Shown one piece after another: positions 8,629-17,634 of a stretch of 38,845 bases of DNA (positions are counted from its first letter, which is position 1; each line of letters starts with the position of its first letter). The notes beneath the pieces are model-generated. The model saw nothing but the letters and a program-made list of their open reading frames with translations. It had not been told where the DNA came from and did not search any database. Origin of the DNA: UBA10677 sp045532295 (GTDB taxonomy: Bacteria > Bacillota > Clostridia > Christensenellales > Pumilibacteraceae); assembly GCA_045532295.1 (NCBI GenBank), contig JAZSFP010000023.1, forward strand, positions 1-38,845. The letters are read 5' to 3'. Position numbers and translations under genes: made by a program.

Positions 8629-9048
8629 ATGAAACAATGGATATTGATGCTATGCCGAATTGCGCCAAAGATAGAAGAAGAGGTGGGCGCAATCGAGACG
8701 AGGATTGAGCGAGTGGCGTTATCGCCGTACGGGGAGACGATCGCAAAGTACGGAGAAATAATGCAACTTATGGATGAAAAAATTCGGCTAATAAATCTAA
8801 AGGTTTTACACAGGATACTACGGGACGTACTACTTAGCGACGAGAGAAAACTGCTCAAGCAAATAGCGAGAGGCGAAACTTACGCTAAGGTAGGAAAGAC
8901 GCTGGGCTTGGCGACTTCGAGTGTGTTCAAGCGCGTATCAAAAATCATTGATAGAATAAGCAAGGTACTGGATAAAGCAGGCTGGAGCGAGGAAAGACTT
9001 AACCGCGAGTTTTCCTCGCTTTCGCTTATCAAAAGAGCGCGAGCGTAA
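8629..9048 (+). CDS. HTH protein at head of phage block: late regulator or small terminase
   Basis: 139 residues. The N-terminal half is helical. Residues about 88-135 (LSDERKLLKQIARGETYAKV, then GKTLGLATSSVFKRV) form a sigma-70 region-4/LuxR-like helix-turn-helix, as in phage late-gene activators of the ArpU/RinA type. The position directly before the large terminase also fits a small terminase, which often carries an HTH. It is the first gene after the promoter and has an AAGGAG ribosome binding site seven bases from ATG. The gap to the next gene is four bases. DNA binding is fairly secure. Whether it regulates the cassette or recognises DNA for packaging cannot be decided from the sequence. 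Confidence 0.7.
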   Translation: MKQWILMLCRIAPKIEEEVGAIETRIERVALSPYGETIAKYGEIMQLMDEKIRLINLKVLHRILRDVLLSDERKLLKQIARGETYAKVGKTLGLATSSVFKRVSKIIDRISKVLDKAGWSEERLNREFSSLSLIKRARA

Positions 9049-9052
9049 GACT

Positions 9053-10474
9053 ATGACGGACAGAGAAATCGTAAAGCGCGTGCTTGAACTTGAGCGCCTT
9101 GAAAAAGTGGAGAGGCGGAAAAACAGAATTTTCCACTACAACGAGGACAAAGTCCACCAAAAGCAACTTGAATTTCACAAATGCCCCAAGCGAAATCGTT
9201 GGGTTTTCGGTGGTAACCGCTCGGGAAAGACGGAGTGCGGAGCGGTGGAGACGGTGTGGCGCGCTCGCGGAATTCACCCTTACCGAGAAAACCGTCCCGA
9301 CACTTTCGGGTGGGTGGTGTCCGTTTCAAGAGAAGTCCAGCGCGACGTTGCTCAAAAGAAAATCCTCTACTATCTAAACCCCGAGTGGATAGAGGATATC
9401 GTTATGGTATCGGGCAGGCGCGATAATGCCGAGGGCGGAATTATCGACTATATCGCGGTAAAGAATATCTTTGGAGGGATAAGCAAAATCGGGTTTAAGA
9501 GCGCGGAAATGGGCAGAGATAAATTCCAAGGCGCGTCGCTCGACTACGTTTGGTTCGACGAAGAACCGCCCGAGGATATCTATCTTGAGTGTCGTATGCG
9601 AATAGTAGACAAAAAGGGGGATATTTACGGGACGATGACGCCCCTTATGGGCATAACCTTCGTCTATAATAAGATATACCTCAACGAGCAGTCCGACCCT
9701 GATATTTGGCATATCTTTATGGAGTGGAAAGACAACCCCTATCTTGACAGCGAGGAAATTGAAAAGGTCTCCGCCTCGTTAAGCAAGGAAGAACTCGACT
9801 CTCGCAGGTACGGGCGGTTTACGAGCGCAAAGGGGCTGGTTTATCCCGAGTTTAACGAAAGCGTTCACGTAATCGAGCCTTTCCCCGTTCCAAAAGAGTG
9901 GTATGATAATATATCCATTGACCCCGGGCTAAACAATCCTCTTTCGGCGCACTTTTACGCGGTGAACGGCGACGGCGTGGTGTTCGTTATTGCCGAGCAT
10001 TACGAACAGGGTAAAACGGTGTCGCACCACGCTACGAAGATAAAAGAGATAGCAAAGCGCCTTAACTGGCACACGGACGGCAAGGGACGAATAACCGCGC
10101 TCATTGATAGCGCGGCTAACCAACGCACTCTCGCCTCGCAAAAATCAGTAAGCGAATTATTTTACGACGAGGATATCCTTGTTAACCCAAAGGTTAATAA
10201 GGATATTTTCACGGGCATATCACGGGTAAAAGATTACCTCAAGTCGCAATCGGGCGTTCCGAAACTTTATATTTTTGCTTGTTGCGTCAATCTTATCCGT
10301 GAAATTAAGGGCTACTGGTGGGGCGAGGGTGATATTCCCAAAAAGCGCGACGACCACGCCTTAGACGAACTTCGCTATTATATCTGCTCTCGCCCCGAGC
10401 CTTACCGCGCGAGTGAGACGAAATCGGTTATTCAACTTGATAAAGAACGCTTGCTTAGAAGGAGAGTAAGATGA
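9053..10474 (+). CDS. terL: Phage terminase large subunit (packaging ATPase/nuclease)
   Basis: 473 residues. Cuts concatemeric DNA and drives it into the prohead through the portal. ATPase domain: Walker A GGNRSGKT at 53-60, Walker B with catalytic acid YVWFDEE at 165-171, coupling motif TMTP at 194-197. Nuclease domain (RNase H fold): Asp290 in ISIDPG, Asp352 in LIDSA and the acidic cluster DDHALDELRY at about 433-442. Every catalytic element of a working terminase is therefore present, which argues against decay. Length is typical. The ribosome binding site is weak, suggesting coupling to the upstream gene. The stop overlaps the next start as ATGA. Confidence 0.96.
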   Translation: MTDREIVKRVLELERLEKVERRKNRIFHYNEDKVHQKQLEFHKCPKRNRWVFGGNRSGKTECGAVETVWRARGIHPYRENRPDTFGWVVSVSREVQRDVAQKKILYYLNPEWIEDIVMVSGRRDNAEGGIIDYIAVKNIFGGISKIGFKSAEMGRDKFQGASLDYVWFDEEPPEDIYLECRMRIVDKKGDIYGTMTPLMGITFVYNKIYLNEQSDPDIWHIFMEWKDNPYLDSEEIEKVSASLSKEELDSRRYGRFTSAKGLVYPEFNESVHVIEPFPVPKEWYDNISIDPGLNNPLSAHFYAVNGDGVVFVIAEHYEQGKTVSHHATKIKEIAKRLNWHTDGKGRITALIDSAANQRTLASQKSVSELFYDEDILVNPKVNKDIFTGISRVKDYLKSQSGVPKLYIFACCVNLIREIKGYWWGEGDIPKKRDDHALDELRYYICSRPEPYRASETKSVIQLDKERLLRRRVR

Positions 10475-10752
10475 ACGAAAAACAAATATTAAAGGCGCTA
10501 ATGAAAAAGGCTTTGGGGTACGAGTACAGCGAAATTACGAGCGAATACCAAATGGTAGAGGGCGAACTGCAAGAGACTAAACGCCGAGTGGTAACCAAGG
10601 AAAACGCTCCCGACGTGTCCGCGGCGAAACTGCTACTTGACTATTCGACGGAAGAGGATAAGCCCATAAGCGAGGAAGAAATTCAGCGCGAGAAAATGCG
10701 CCTTATAAAACTACTTTTAAGGAGTGAAGAAAATGCAAATAAACACGATTAA
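10471..10752 (+). CDS. Small phage protein resembling a small-terminase C-terminal region
   Basis: 93 residues, no membrane segment. The stretch ALGYEYSEITSEY, then KRRVVTKENAPDVSAAKLLL, resembles the conserved tail of many phage small terminase subunits, which have a 'GY.YEE.T' start and an 'APD..AA..LL' helix. The usual N-terminal HTH is absent. It may be a minimal or split small terminase, with DNA recognition supplied by the HTH protein at 8629. It overlaps the large terminase stop (ATGA) and has a GAAGGAGAG ribosome binding site. The family assignment is tentative. Confidence 0.6.
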   Translation: MNEKQILKALMKKALGYEYSEITSEYQMVEGELQETKRRVVTKENAPDVSAAKLLLDYSTEEDKPISEEEIQREKMRLIKLLLRSEENANKHD

Positions 10753-10945
10753 CGGCAAACTAAAATGCTCGATTTGCGCTCCAAAGAAAATGGCGGAGTA
10801 CGAACTCCGGTTGAGAAACGGCGGAATAGGTAGCAGAATTTATATATGTAAAGACTGCGCCAAAGAGATGTTTGAAACACTCAAAAATTTGCAAGTGCCC
10901 AAGAGCATAGAGACTATGCGACCTAAACGGGCAAAGGAGAATTAA
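10733..10945 (+). CDS. Small zinc-ribbon-like phage protein
   Basis: 70 residues with two Cys pairs, CSIC and CKDC, spaced about 26 residues apart: a four-Cys zinc site. A GTG nine bases upstream would give three extra residues, but it overlaps the AAGGAG ribosome binding site at 10719-10724. The ATG at 10733, eight bases after that site, is therefore the better start. It overlaps the end of the preceding gene by 20 bases, and its TAA overlaps the portal ATG. Function is unknown; many phages carry such small zinc proteins next to terminase genes. Confidence 0.7.
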   Translation: MQINTINGKLKCSICAPKKMAEYELRLRNGGIGSRIYICKDCAKEMFETLKNLQVPKSIETMRPKRAKEN

Positions 10946-12813
10946 TGGATAAACAATTTATTGAAGACATAGTAATGGAAGTCAAAAAAGACTTCGAGCA
11001 ACGCGCCTTAGAGCGAAGAAGTTTCGAGGCGCAATGGCAACTAAACGCCAACTTCGTTATGGGCAATCAGTACTGCAGGATAGGGGCAAAAGGCGAAGTT
11101 GAGGATGTTGAGCGCGATTACTACTGGCAAGAGCGAGAGGTGTATAACCATATCGCGACCATACTTGAAACGCGCCTTGCAAAACTTTCGCGCGTTCGCC
11201 CAAAGATGAGCGTTGCGCCCCAAACCAACGACGAGGACGATATAAGGAGCGCGAAGGTGGCGAGCAAAATCCTCTCTGCAAGCGCGAACAAACTGCACCT
11301 TTCCGACTTAATAGCAAAGGCTACTATGTGGTCCGAACTTACCGGCTCGGTATTTTATAAGGTGGGTTGGTCGCAAAACGGCGGAAAAATCGTGGGCGAA
11401 AACGAGCAGGGCGAGATAGTCCGCGAGGGCGAAGTAACGGTGGATATTTGTCCGCCTTTCGAGATTTTCCCCGACGCGTTATCGAACACTTCGCTTGAAG
11501 AGTGCAACAGCGTTATGCACGCAAAATCGCTACACGTAGATGAAATTTTGCGCATTTGGGGCAAAAAAGTCAAGGGTGAAGAGAGTGAAATTTTGACCTA
11601 CGGCGACACTGCGATGGTGGGAAGTTTTGGTATTACTTGCCAAGTGCCTAAGGTGGGCAGAGAGAAAAAGAGCGAGCGCGCGCTCGTTATTGAGCGTTAC
11701 ACTCGCCCAAGCAAAGAAAAGCCCAACGGCGAACTGGTTATAGTTGCTGGCGACCAACTGCTTTACTACGGCGACCTTCCCTATCAAAACGGGGAAGAGG
11801 GCGAGCGAATTTTCCCCTTCGTTTGCCAAAAATCCATAGAGCGAGCAGGTTGCTTTTTTGGAACGAGTATGGTTGAGCGCGCAATCCCTATCCAGCGCGC
11901 CTACAACGCGGTAAAGAACCGCAAACACGAATTTTTGAACCGTATCGCAATGGGCGTGCTTACCGTCGAAGACGGCTCGGTGGACACGGAAAACCTCGAA
12001 ATCGAGGGGCTTTCCCCCGGTAAAATCCTCGTTTACCGCCAAGGCTCAACACCGCCTCGGCTAATGAACCCCGGCTCAGTGCCCTCCGACTTTACCATTG
12101 AAGAGCAACGCCTTCTCTCTGAGTTCGTCGACGTTAGCGGAATAAGTGAGATAATGCGCTCGTCCTCCGTCCCCTCCACCGTTACGAGCGGTCTTGCAAT
12201 TCAACTACTCATTGAGCAGGACGACACGAGAATAAGCGTTACGGCGGAGAGTATTCGCACGGCGGTACGCAAGATAGCGTCAATGCTACTTCGACTTTAC
12301 CGACAGTTCGTTTGCGCAACCCGTCTTATTCGTTACACGGGCGAGGACGGGCAAATCGAACTAATCAGTTGGACGAAGAGCGACGTGGCAAGCACGGATA
12401 TTCGCTTTGAAACGGACAACGAAATCAATTCCACCAACGCTACTCGCCAAAGTCTAATGTTCGACCTTCTTAAAGCAGGGCTTTTGCACGACGAAAACGG
12501 CAAACTTTCCGACGCAATGCGCTATAAGATTTTAGAGGCGTTCGGTTACGGAGGCTTAGAGCAAACCCAAGATATTAAATCGCTACATTGTTCACGCGCA
12601 GGAAAGGAAAATGCGGTGCTTGAGCGAGAGAGTGTCGAGGTTAGCGAAGTGGACGACCACGCGCTCCATATAAGCGAACACACTAAGCATTATCTTTCGG
12701 GCGAGTTCGCTAAAAAGTGCAAGAAGAACCCCGAACTTGAAAAACGCTTTATCGAGCATATTCGCGCCCACAAGGCTATCGAGAGAGCGGAAAAGGAGGT
12801 TAAAGGAGAGTAA
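10945..12813 (+). CDS. P22-type portal protein
   Basis: 622 residues. Forms the dodecameric ring at one capsid vertex through which DNA enters and leaves. The size and the blocks QWQLNANFVMGNQY (about 29-42), YNHIATILETRLAKLSRVRP, IEIFPDAL-like PPFEIFPDALSNTS, and ITAESIR-like SVTAESIRTAVRKIASMLLR belong to the larger podovirus portals rather than the ~450-residue siphovirus type. The C-terminal ~60 residues are charged and helical (HALHISEHTKHYLSGEF), as in portal crowns or barrels. The start overlaps the previous stop (TAATG). The stop abuts the scaffold ATG directly. Intact and full length. Confidence 0.9.
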   Translation: MDKQFIEDIVMEVKKDFEQRALERRSFEAQWQLNANFVMGNQYCRIGAKGEVEDVERDYYWQEREVYNHIATILETRLAKLSRVRPKMSVAPQTNDEDDIRSAKVASKILSASANKLHLSDLIAKATMWSELTGSVFYKVGWSQNGGKIVGENEQGEIVREGEVTVDICPPFEIFPDALSNTSLEECNSVMHAKSLHVDEILRIWGKKVKGEESEILTYGDTAMVGSFGITCQVPKVGREKKSERALVIERYTRPSKEKPNGELVIVAGDQLLYYGDLPYQNGEEGERIFPFVCQKSIERAGCFFGTSMVERAIPIQRAYNAVKNRKHEFLNRIAMGVLTVEDGSVDTENLEIEGLSPGKILVYRQGSTPPRLMNPGSVPSDFTIEEQRLLSEFVDVSGISEIMRSSSVPSTVTSGLAIQLLIEQDDTRISVTAESIRTAVRKIASMLLRLYRQFVCATRLIRYTGEDGQIELISWTKSDVASTDIRFETDNEINSTNATRQSLMFDLLKAGLLHDENGKLSDAMRYKILEAFGYGGLEQTQDIKSLHCSRAGKENAVLERESVEVSEVDDHALHISEHTKHYLSGEFAKKCKKNPELEKRFIEHIRAHKAIERAEKEVKGE

Positions 12814-13194
12814 ATGCAAAAGAAAGTAAAGATTACGGAGAGCGAGAGAATTAGATTGCTCGAGAGCAAACTTATGAAAAGCGGACGAGAAATTTCCGCT
12901 CTTCGTGGAGAAAACGACGCGCTTAAAACTCAAATATCTGCGCTTGAACGGCAGATGAGTGAGCGCAGTGATTATCCAAGATTAGTAAAAGAGGACGAGT
13001 TTATCGAACGCTATATTCTTGGCGAGGAAGAGATTAAAAAGCGAATAATTACGCAATATCTTGCCTCGCTTTCAGCGGGGACTTGTCCCGTAACTCTGGG
13101 CGGAAGAGTGGGATATTCTCCGCTTACGCCCGTAGCAAAACCTAAAAGCCTTGCCGAGGCTAAAAAACTGGCAGAAATAATAATTAAGAATTAA
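12814..13194 (+). CDS. Probable capsid scaffold protein
   Basis: 126 residues. Residues about 8-50 form a coiled coil (LLESKLMKSGREISALRGEN and the following leucine heptads). The C-terminal part is basic (KPKSLAEAKKLAEIIIKN), matching the short basic tail that scaffolds use to bind capsid protein. Position between portal and major capsid is the standard scaffold position. No protease motif is seen. It could also be a small head-assembly chaperone. There is no gap from the portal gene and a 12-base gap, with AAGGAG, to the capsid gene. Confidence 0.75.
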   Translation: MQKKVKITESERIRLLESKLMKSGREISALRGENDALKTQISALERQMSERSDYPRLVKEDEFIERYILGEEEIKKRIITQYLASLSAGTCPVTLGGRVGYSPLTPVAKPKSLAEAKKLAEIIIKN

Positions 13195-13206
13195 GGAGCA
13201 ATATAA

Positions 13207-14376
13207 ATGGTAACTATTAACAATGCAGAAAATGCTTTAAAAACGATTTATCTTGGCGCAGTAACTGAATTACTCAACACCAAGGCTAACCCCCTTCTTT
13301 CCAAAATCGAGCAAACGAGCGTGGACGTTTGGGGTAAGGAAGTACGCACCGCGGCGCGCGTAGGTATTAACGGAGGCGTGGGCGCAGGCGACGAGACGGG
13401 TTCTCTTCCCTCGGCGTACGGCAGTAACTATCTTCAGTTTACTACCACGCTAAAGAACCTCTACGGTCAAATCGAGATTTCCGACAAGGCAATCAGAGCG
13501 TCGGCGGACGGCAAGGGCGCGTTTACCGACCTTCTTAACAGTGAACTTGAAAGCCTTCTTTCCGCCTCGAAGTTTAACCTTGGCAGAATGCTCTACGGCG
13601 ACGGTAGCGGTAAACTTTGCCAAATTTACAGTTCGACTAATAACACTCATAGAGTAAGCGACACTCGTAACCTAATTGAGGGTATGGTGGTTGATATTTA
13701 TGCGCCCAACGAGGTCGTGCTCCACGCTACCGCGCGTATCGCTTACGTGGACCGCGACAACGATACGGTAACCTTTGCAAATAAACTTGCAGTTTCTATC
13801 GAAGACGGTTGTTTGATGTACGTTCAGGGCAGTAAGGACAAGGAAATTACCGGTCTTGGCGCGCTCTTTAACGGAGATATGCCTCTCTACGGTCTTGATA
13901 GAGCCTCTCATCCCTTCCTTGCGCCTTATCAAAAGGACAGCGTAGGCGAGATTGACGAAATCGTAATTCAAAAAGCGATTGACCGTCTTGAGTACAACGC
14001 GAACTCTATCGTAGACTATATTGCGGTATCGGCGGACGTAAAGTACGCTTACCAGCAATATATGAAACAGTTCAAGCGTAACGTGGAAGTAATGGAAATG
14101 GCAGGCGGATACAAGACGCTTTCTTACAACGGAATTCCTCTCGTTTACGACCGCTTTATCGAAAACGGTACTATGTATCTTCTTGATACGACCGCGTTCA
14201 AACTCCACCAACTTTGCGACTGGAGATACCTCGAGAACGAGAACGGCAAAATTCTTCGTCAAACTCAGGGTAAGCCTACCTATACGGCAACCTTAGTGAA
14301 GTACTGCGACCTTATCTGCTCGCGTCCTAACGGCCAAGCAAAACTTACGGGCATTACCGCGCCCACTGGAGCGTAA
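13207..14376 (+). CDS. Major capsid protein, HK97 fold
   Basis: 389 residues. Builds the icosahedral shell. Seen: an N-terminal helical arm (NALKTIYLGAVTELLNTKAN), an EISDKAI helix-strand segment (about 94-100), a spine-helix-like stretch LLNSELESLLSASKFNLGRM (about 108-128), a beta-rich insertion (about 150-215), and a C-terminal A-domain with YNGIPLVYDRFIENGTMYLL. These are typical of non-cleaved HK97-like capsid proteins of P22-like and related phages. There is no obvious N-terminal prohead-protease delta domain. RBS AAGGAG lies ahead of ATG. Use of favoured host codons suggests high expression. Confidence 0.88.
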   Translation: MVTINNAENALKTIYLGAVTELLNTKANPLLSKIEQTSVDVWGKEVRTAARVGINGGVGAGDETGSLPSAYGSNYLQFTTTLKNLYGQIEISDKAIRASADGKGAFTDLLNSELESLLSASKFNLGRMLYGDGSGKLCQIYSSTNNTHRVSDTRNLIEGMVVDIYAPNEVVLHATARIAYVDRDNDTVTFANKLAVSIEDGCLMYVQGSKDKEITGLGALFNGDMPLYGLDRASHPFLAPYQKDSVGEIDEIVIQKAIDRLEYNANSIVDYIAVSADVKYAYQQYMKQFKRNVEVMEMAGGYKTLSYNGIPLVYDRFIENGTMYLLDTTAFKLHQLCDWRYLENENGKILRQTQGKPTYTATLVKYCDLICSRPNGQAKLTGITAPTGA

Positions 14377-14379
14377 TAA

Positions 14380-14715
14380 ATGATAGGGAAAGGACGCGTT
14401 ATAGAGAGCGACTTGTACGATATAGCGAAAAGACTTAAAGAGATAGACCCCAGTTACTTCGTGTTCTACCGCTACAAGAGCAAGCGGTACGAGGTTCACA
14501 GCAACGAGCAAAGGGGGAACAGTTTATGTTTCGTCGTTCCGTACGATAAACTCGACGGGCGCGTCCTTTCTTACGCTTTAAGAACGAGGCGTGAGCGCGC
14601 GGAGGAGTTTTTACAGGAAATGGAACGCCAAAACGCGCTAAAGCGTGCAGAAGAAATAAGAAAAGCAAGACTAACGGCGGAAAAAACGCTGGAAGAGAAT
14701 AGGAGGAGACAATGA
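14380..14715 (+). CDS. Small phage protein of unknown function
   Basis: 111 residues. The N-terminal half is mixed alpha/beta with IDPSYFVFYRYKSKRYEVH, a pattern recurring in small phage proteins located right after the capsid gene. The C-terminal 45 residues form a charged helix (RRERAEEFLQEMERQNALKR). It may be a capsid-decorating, head-completion or DNA-end-binding protein; I do not recognise a specific function. It starts three bases after the capsid stop and ends in an ATGA overlap with the connector gene. Confidence 0.65.
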   Translation: MIGKGRVIESDLYDIAKRLKEIDPSYFVFYRYKSKRYEVHSNEQRGNSLCFVVPYDKLDGRVLSYALRTRRERAEEFLQEMERQNALKRAEEIRKARLTAEKTLEENRRRQ

Positions 14716-15269
14716 AAACGAAAACGGCAATATATTATTCGGCAATGTTTCTCTCGCTCGAAGAAGTGTGTCAAGCGCTTGAGAGCGGAGTGATGAGCGA
14801 AGAGGCGCAAAAGGAGTGCGATATTCTCGTTAAATGCGCTAACCTCATCGTAGACGAGATAGCAAGCGACTGGCTACCGCTTAAAAATAAGGAAAAAATA
14901 ACCGTCAATGCGGGCGAATTCGATATGAAGAATTTACAAAAGCCCGTGATTGACGTGTTCAGAATTACCGATAAAGAGGGAAGACGCGGGCGTTTTAGAC
15001 AGTTTTTCGACAAACTGTTCTGTGACGACGGAGAATACGAAATCGAGTATTCCTACGCGCCGGGTGAATTAACGCTCGAGAGCGACTTGCCCTTTCCCCT
15101 CTCTACGCCCTCCGTTCGCGTTATTGCTTACGGCATAGCGTGTGAGTATAACATTATATCGGGCTTGACGGCGGAGGCGTCGGTATGGGAGAACAAGTTT
15201 ATAGACGCGCTTAAGAGCGCAACGAGTAAAAAGCGTGAGTTCACGGTTAAGCGTAGGAGGTGGGCTTAA
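14712..15269 (+). CDS. Head-tail connector (adaptor) protein
   Basis: 185 residues. The helical start (LEEVCQALESGVMSEEAQKE, then CDILVKCANLIVDEIASDWLP), a middle beta insert and a late YGIACEYNIISGLTAEASVWE helix match the overall plan of portal-adaptor proteins such as gp4 of P22 or gp6 of HK97-like phages, which dock under the portal. Position after the capsid gene fits. Identification rests on layout and helix pattern, not on a signature motif. The coding ends overlap the flanking genes by four bases and one base. Confidence 0.65.
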   Translation: MKTKTAIYYSAMFLSLEEVCQALESGVMSEEAQKECDILVKCANLIVDEIASDWLPLKNKEKITVNAGEFDMKNLQKPVIDVFRITDKEGRRGRFRQFFDKLFCDDGEYEIEYSYAPGELTLESDLPFPLSTPSVRVIAYGIACEYNIISGLTAEASVWENKFIDALKSATSKKREFTVKRRRWA

Positions 15270-16666
15270 TGCGAGAGGGAATAGGAAAAGTACAACGAAG
15301 TCGCTCAAGGGCGACTATTCGCTCGTTTAGGGGCGGAGTAAACTATTCGCTTGACCAAAGCGTTCTGCCCCTAAGCGTGTCAAGCGACAGTTTTAACTTC
15401 GACTTTAGCGGAGGCGCGCTTACCGAGGGCTACGGGCTTGAGGCGTATTCGCCCTTTCAAAACTATAACCTTACTTGCGTTTGGCTTTACAAAAGATATG
15501 ACCACGAAAACGAGGTTGAGGACGACAGACTGCTTGCAATCACGCAAAACGGCTGGCTTTTAGAGGAAAAATCGGGCGTGGTCAAGCGCGTAGGCGAGCA
15601 AACTTTTAGCGGAAAAGTGGGCTTTATCAACTACCGACTTTACGGCGAGGACGTGTGTCTTATCGCCTCGAGCGAGGGTATGTTCGTTTACGACGGAGCG
15701 TCGCACCCTTATAGAGTGGACAACGCGCCACGCATTACGAGTATGGCTCTCCACGGCGAACGCCTTTTCGTAACAACGGACGGCGAGAAAAATTCGGTGT
15801 GGTTCTCGGACGATCTTGACCCGACCAACTGGACGGTAACGCTCGAGGGCGGTGGTTTTATTCAAATGCTTGACGAGAGGGGCAAAATCAACAAAGTTTT
15901 GGAGTTTGCAGGCTATGTCTACTGTTTCCGCGACTACGGAATATCGCGCATAAGCGGTTACGGAGAGCAAACGGACTTTGCGGTGAGCAATCTTTTCGTT
16001 TCGGGCGGACGCATTTACGCAGGTAGCGTAACGGTGTGCGGAGATAAGATTATCTTGCTTGCTGAAGACGGACTTTACGCCTTCGACGGCGTATCGACGA
16101 GCAAAATCCTCTCTAACCTCGACGGGCTAATCGAGAGCGGAAACAACGCTTGCGCGCTCTACTACGGAGGCAAATACTACCTTGCGTTTAGGCGAAAAAA
16201 GGACGGCGAAGTTATAGGGAGCGAGAGCGAAAATTATAGGAATAACGGCTTGCTCGTGCTTGATACGGAAAAGGGCGATTACGCGCTTTCAAGGGGTATG
16301 GATATAACCTCGCTTTGTAAAATCGACGGCGAAGGCGTAGTTGCGGTTACGCGCGACGGACGAGCAGGGTTGGTGGAAAAGTGTGGCTCGCTTTACGGCG
16401 TAAGCCTTAAAAAGAAGTGGGTCGTGCCTAAAACCGACCTTGGAAGTGGTGAAAAAAAGCGAATTAGGGAAGTAACCGTTTACGCAGAGTGCCCCGTCGA
16501 GATAATTTTCAGGACGGACGAGCGCGAGAAAAAAGTCAAATTTTCGGGAAAAAGCCGAGTAGAAAAGAAACGGCTTAACCTTCAAGGCTACCGCGTAGGC
16601 GCAGAGTTTATAACGGTTAGTAAAAGCGCGCTTATTTCCGCGCCCTCGTTCGAGTTTACCAAATAG
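15269..16666 (+). CDS. Beta-propeller tail accessory protein (P22 gp10-like)
   Basis: 465 residues. A GTG nine bases upstream lies at the edge of the GTAGGAGG ribosome binding site, so the ATG at 15269 is chosen. After an N-terminal FRGGVNYSLDQSVLP segment, which recurs in phage stabilisation proteins, blade-like beta repeats follow (LLAITQNGWLLEE, GEDVCLIASSEGMFVYDG, DKIILLAEDGLYAFDG, KYYLAFRRKKDGE), spaced 40-60 residues apart. The C-terminal ~80 residues are a separate beta domain. In P22-like virions the gp10 propeller closes the tail under the adaptor, and the gene sits in this position. The role is inferred from fold pattern and order. Confidence 0.65.
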   Translation: MREGIGKVQRSRSRATIRSFRGGVNYSLDQSVLPLSVSSDSFNFDFSGGALTEGYGLEAYSPFQNYNLTCVWLYKRYDHENEVEDDRLLAITQNGWLLEEKSGVVKRVGEQTFSGKVGFINYRLYGEDVCLIASSEGMFVYDGASHPYRVDNAPRITSMALHGERLFVTTDGEKNSVWFSDDLDPTNWTVTLEGGGFIQMLDERGKINKVLEFAGYVYCFRDYGISRISGYGEQTDFAVSNLFVSGGRIYAGSVTVCGDKIILLAEDGLYAFDGVSTSKILSNLDGLIESGNNACALYYGGKYYLAFRRKKDGEVIGSESENYRNNGLLVLDTEKGDYALSRGMDITSLCKIDGEGVVAVTRDGRAGLVEKCGSLYGVSLKKKWVVPKTDLGSGEKKRIREVTVYAECPVEIIFRTDEREKKVKFSGKSRVEKKRLNLQGYRVGAEFITVSKSALISAPSFEFTK

Positions 16667-16674
16667 GAGGGATT

Positions 16675-17634
16675 ATGGATTACGGAAAATTAGCCTATCT
16701 AAAGGTGGAGGAACTGGAAAAATCCCTTTCCTCTTTGCTAAAAAAGGAGCGTTCAATTAACCGTCGATTTACCGCAAAACCTCTTCGCAATCTTCAAAAG
16801 GGCGCGTACGCTTTCCCGACGATTTATTCGAGCGGTAGCGTAAGCGTGATAATAACCGCGCAAGTAACGGCTAACGCTCAAACTACGGGCGAGTTGATAC
16901 TGCTTTCAAACGGCGTAAAGGTAAGTGGAAAATCGCTGACTTTAGACGCGAACGAGACGAGCGAGACGGTGTTTACAGTAGCAGTGGAGAGCGAGGGCGA
17001 GTTAAAACTCTCGCTTACCTCGTCAACGGCTATAACGCTAAACTCCGTTGAACTGTTAGTGAGCGGAACGGGAGCGGACTTATCGCTTTCGCCCGTTCGT
17101 AGCGCAATGGATAAATACAGTTACTACTGGGCAATCGTAGAGTGTAACGACGGCTTAGTAACGGTTAAAAACTTTTACGAGGAGGAGCAAGTATTCTATC
17201 GCACGCTTACTTTAGGCGAGGGCGTTAGTTGTGATATTTGCGCCGACGAGAGCGGTTTCGCCGTAACGCACACCGATATTTTAGGGAATACTTTCGTGAA
17301 CTTTTTAGATATCAACTTAAACAAAAAAGGCAACTTGGTTTTAACCGACGGGGCGTCGTGCTCAATAATCGGCAAAGCGGAAAACGGTTGCGCGCTTGGT
17401 CTTATAATAAAGGGCAAGTTATATCTTAGAATGGTTTCAAGAGAAGGCGTTTCCGCGCTTATGGCGGTAGAAGAGGTGGACAAAGCGGACGAAGTAACCT
17501 TCGTTAAAGCCTCAAATCCCCTTGCTCTAATCGTTACGGTGGACGGTAAAAGCAGACTTCTTCGCGCCCTCGCTGAGCACGGCGGACGAGAAAATATAAC
17601 GCTATCACTTGGCGTTACTTCGGAGGCAATATGA
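16675..17634 (+). CDS. Beta-rich virion protein, unknown role
   Basis: 319 residues. A short helical start (residues 1-35) is followed by a Ser/Thr-rich beta sandwich (about 45-135, with SSGSVSVIITAQVTANAQTT). A set of alternating strands at 140-310 then resembles incomplete propeller blades (WAIVECNDGLVTVKNFY, GCALGLIIKGKLYLRMVS). There is no signal peptide, and no enzyme motif is seen. RBS GGAGG precedes ATG. The last four bases overlap the next gene. It probably belongs to the short tail or neck with its two neighbours. Confidence 0.6.
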   Translation: MDYGKLAYLKVEELEKSLSSLLKKERSINRRFTAKPLRNLQKGAYAFPTIYSSGSVSVIITAQVTANAQTTGELILLSNGVKVSGKSLTLDANETSETVFTVAVESEGELKLSLTSSTAITLNSVELLVSGTGADLSLSPVRSAMDKYSYYWAIVECNDGLVTVKNFYEEEQVFYRTLTLGEGVSCDICADESGFAVTHTDILGNTFVNFLDINLNKKGNLVLTDGASCSIIGKAENGCALGLIIKGKLYLRMVSREGVSALMAVEEVDKADEVTFVKASNPLALIVTVDGKSRLLRALAEHGGRENITLSLGVTSEAI

